This document shows positions 63,739 through 64,000 of a stretch of 64,000 nt of DNA, piece after piece; the first letter of the stretch is position 1; every line of letters starts with the position of its first letter. The DNA comes from Palaemon carinicauda (lineage: Eukaryota > Arthropoda > Malacostraca > Decapoda > Palaemonidae). Position numbers and translations under genes: made by a program. The notes beneath the pieces are model-generated. The model saw nothing but the letters and a program-made list of their open reading frames with translations. It did no database searches and was not told the origin of the DNA. The stretch is taken from contig NC_090745.1 of the NCBI RefSeq assembly GCF_036898095.1, positions 82,285,766 to 82,349,765 on the forward strand, in the 5' to 3' direction.

Positions 63739-64000
63739 ATAATCTTCTCCGTATAATATCAAATGCTTCTCTAGCAGATTTGTCGTCGGTAGTAATACAT
63801 TTATGTCAGAAAGACCATTCGAATTTTCCTGAGTGCGAAATGCTGCGCAATTAATCATGGTGCGTCAAGGACAGGGGAATTGGTTCTGGCCATTAGGCTG
63901 AACATGTCATGATCGGGAAATCCATTAACAGGGTCTGTTCCTGTAATTGCTGGGGACGAACTTTCATGTCATTGTCCTGTTGTTATTTGTGTATGGAAAA
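63739..64000. other. unique sequence to the window edge
   Basis: No supported feature. Confidence 0.45.

Overview
This is a eukaryotic, AT-rich, intron-dominated window. It most likely comes from a decapod crustacean (shrimp, prawn or crab). That is an inference from the extreme density of long (TA)n, (GA/CT)n, (AC/GT)n and (AAT)n tracts together with tRNA-headed SINE-like repeats and degraded LINE pieces; no species marker was seen. There are no operons, bacterial genes, rRNA genes or CRISPR arrays, and nearly all long open frames are translations of microsatellites (IYIYIY, SLSLSL, RERERE).

The one host gene I can support is on the minus strand: a nervous wreck (Nwk)/FCHSD-type F-BAR protein. 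Three consecutive internal exons were found by splice sites, matching phases and protein family: 41555-41640, 19126-19271 and 12632-12768. They give a continuous stretch of about 121 residues of the F-BAR domain, separated by introns of about 22.3 kb and 6.4 kb. The middle exon carries one extra base that breaks the frame. A decayed partial copy of that exon sits just downstream in the intron (18855-18993). The exons upstream and downstream of these three were not found, so most of the window is intron of this gene.

Layout: 1-12.6 kb, intronic or 3'-flanking sequence with microsatellites, one SINE and a MITE-like element (8550-8933). 12.6-19.3 kb, two exons with a LINE relic and repeats between them. 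22.2-22.8 kb, a 25-bp minisatellite. 24.0-25.3 kb, minus-strand LINE fragments split by TA tracts. 25.3-31.6 kb, a satellite array of about 55-bp units that appears to be amplified from the tRNA-like head of the local SINE, interrupted by a Ty3/gypsy-type fragment (26883-29408) and containing an exact 165-bp three-unit higher-order repeat. 34.1-34.5 kb, a 37-bp minisatellite. 36.0-36.7 kb, a second LINE family. 38-54 kb, SINE copies, a TAA-tailed repeat of about 700 bp (family B), hairpins and microsatellites, with nwk exon 1 at 41.6 kb. 55.6-56.0 kb, a small unidentified ORF with a poly(A) signal. 57.9-58.8 kb, a third LINE relic. 59.1-59.9 kb, a composite of inverted and direct repeats. 60-64 kb, microsatellites, a SINE and a 21-bp minisatellite.

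I found no new multi-gene system. The most interesting signals are the SINE-head-derived array, the frameshifted exon with its duplicated relic, and several strong non-microsatellite hairpins.
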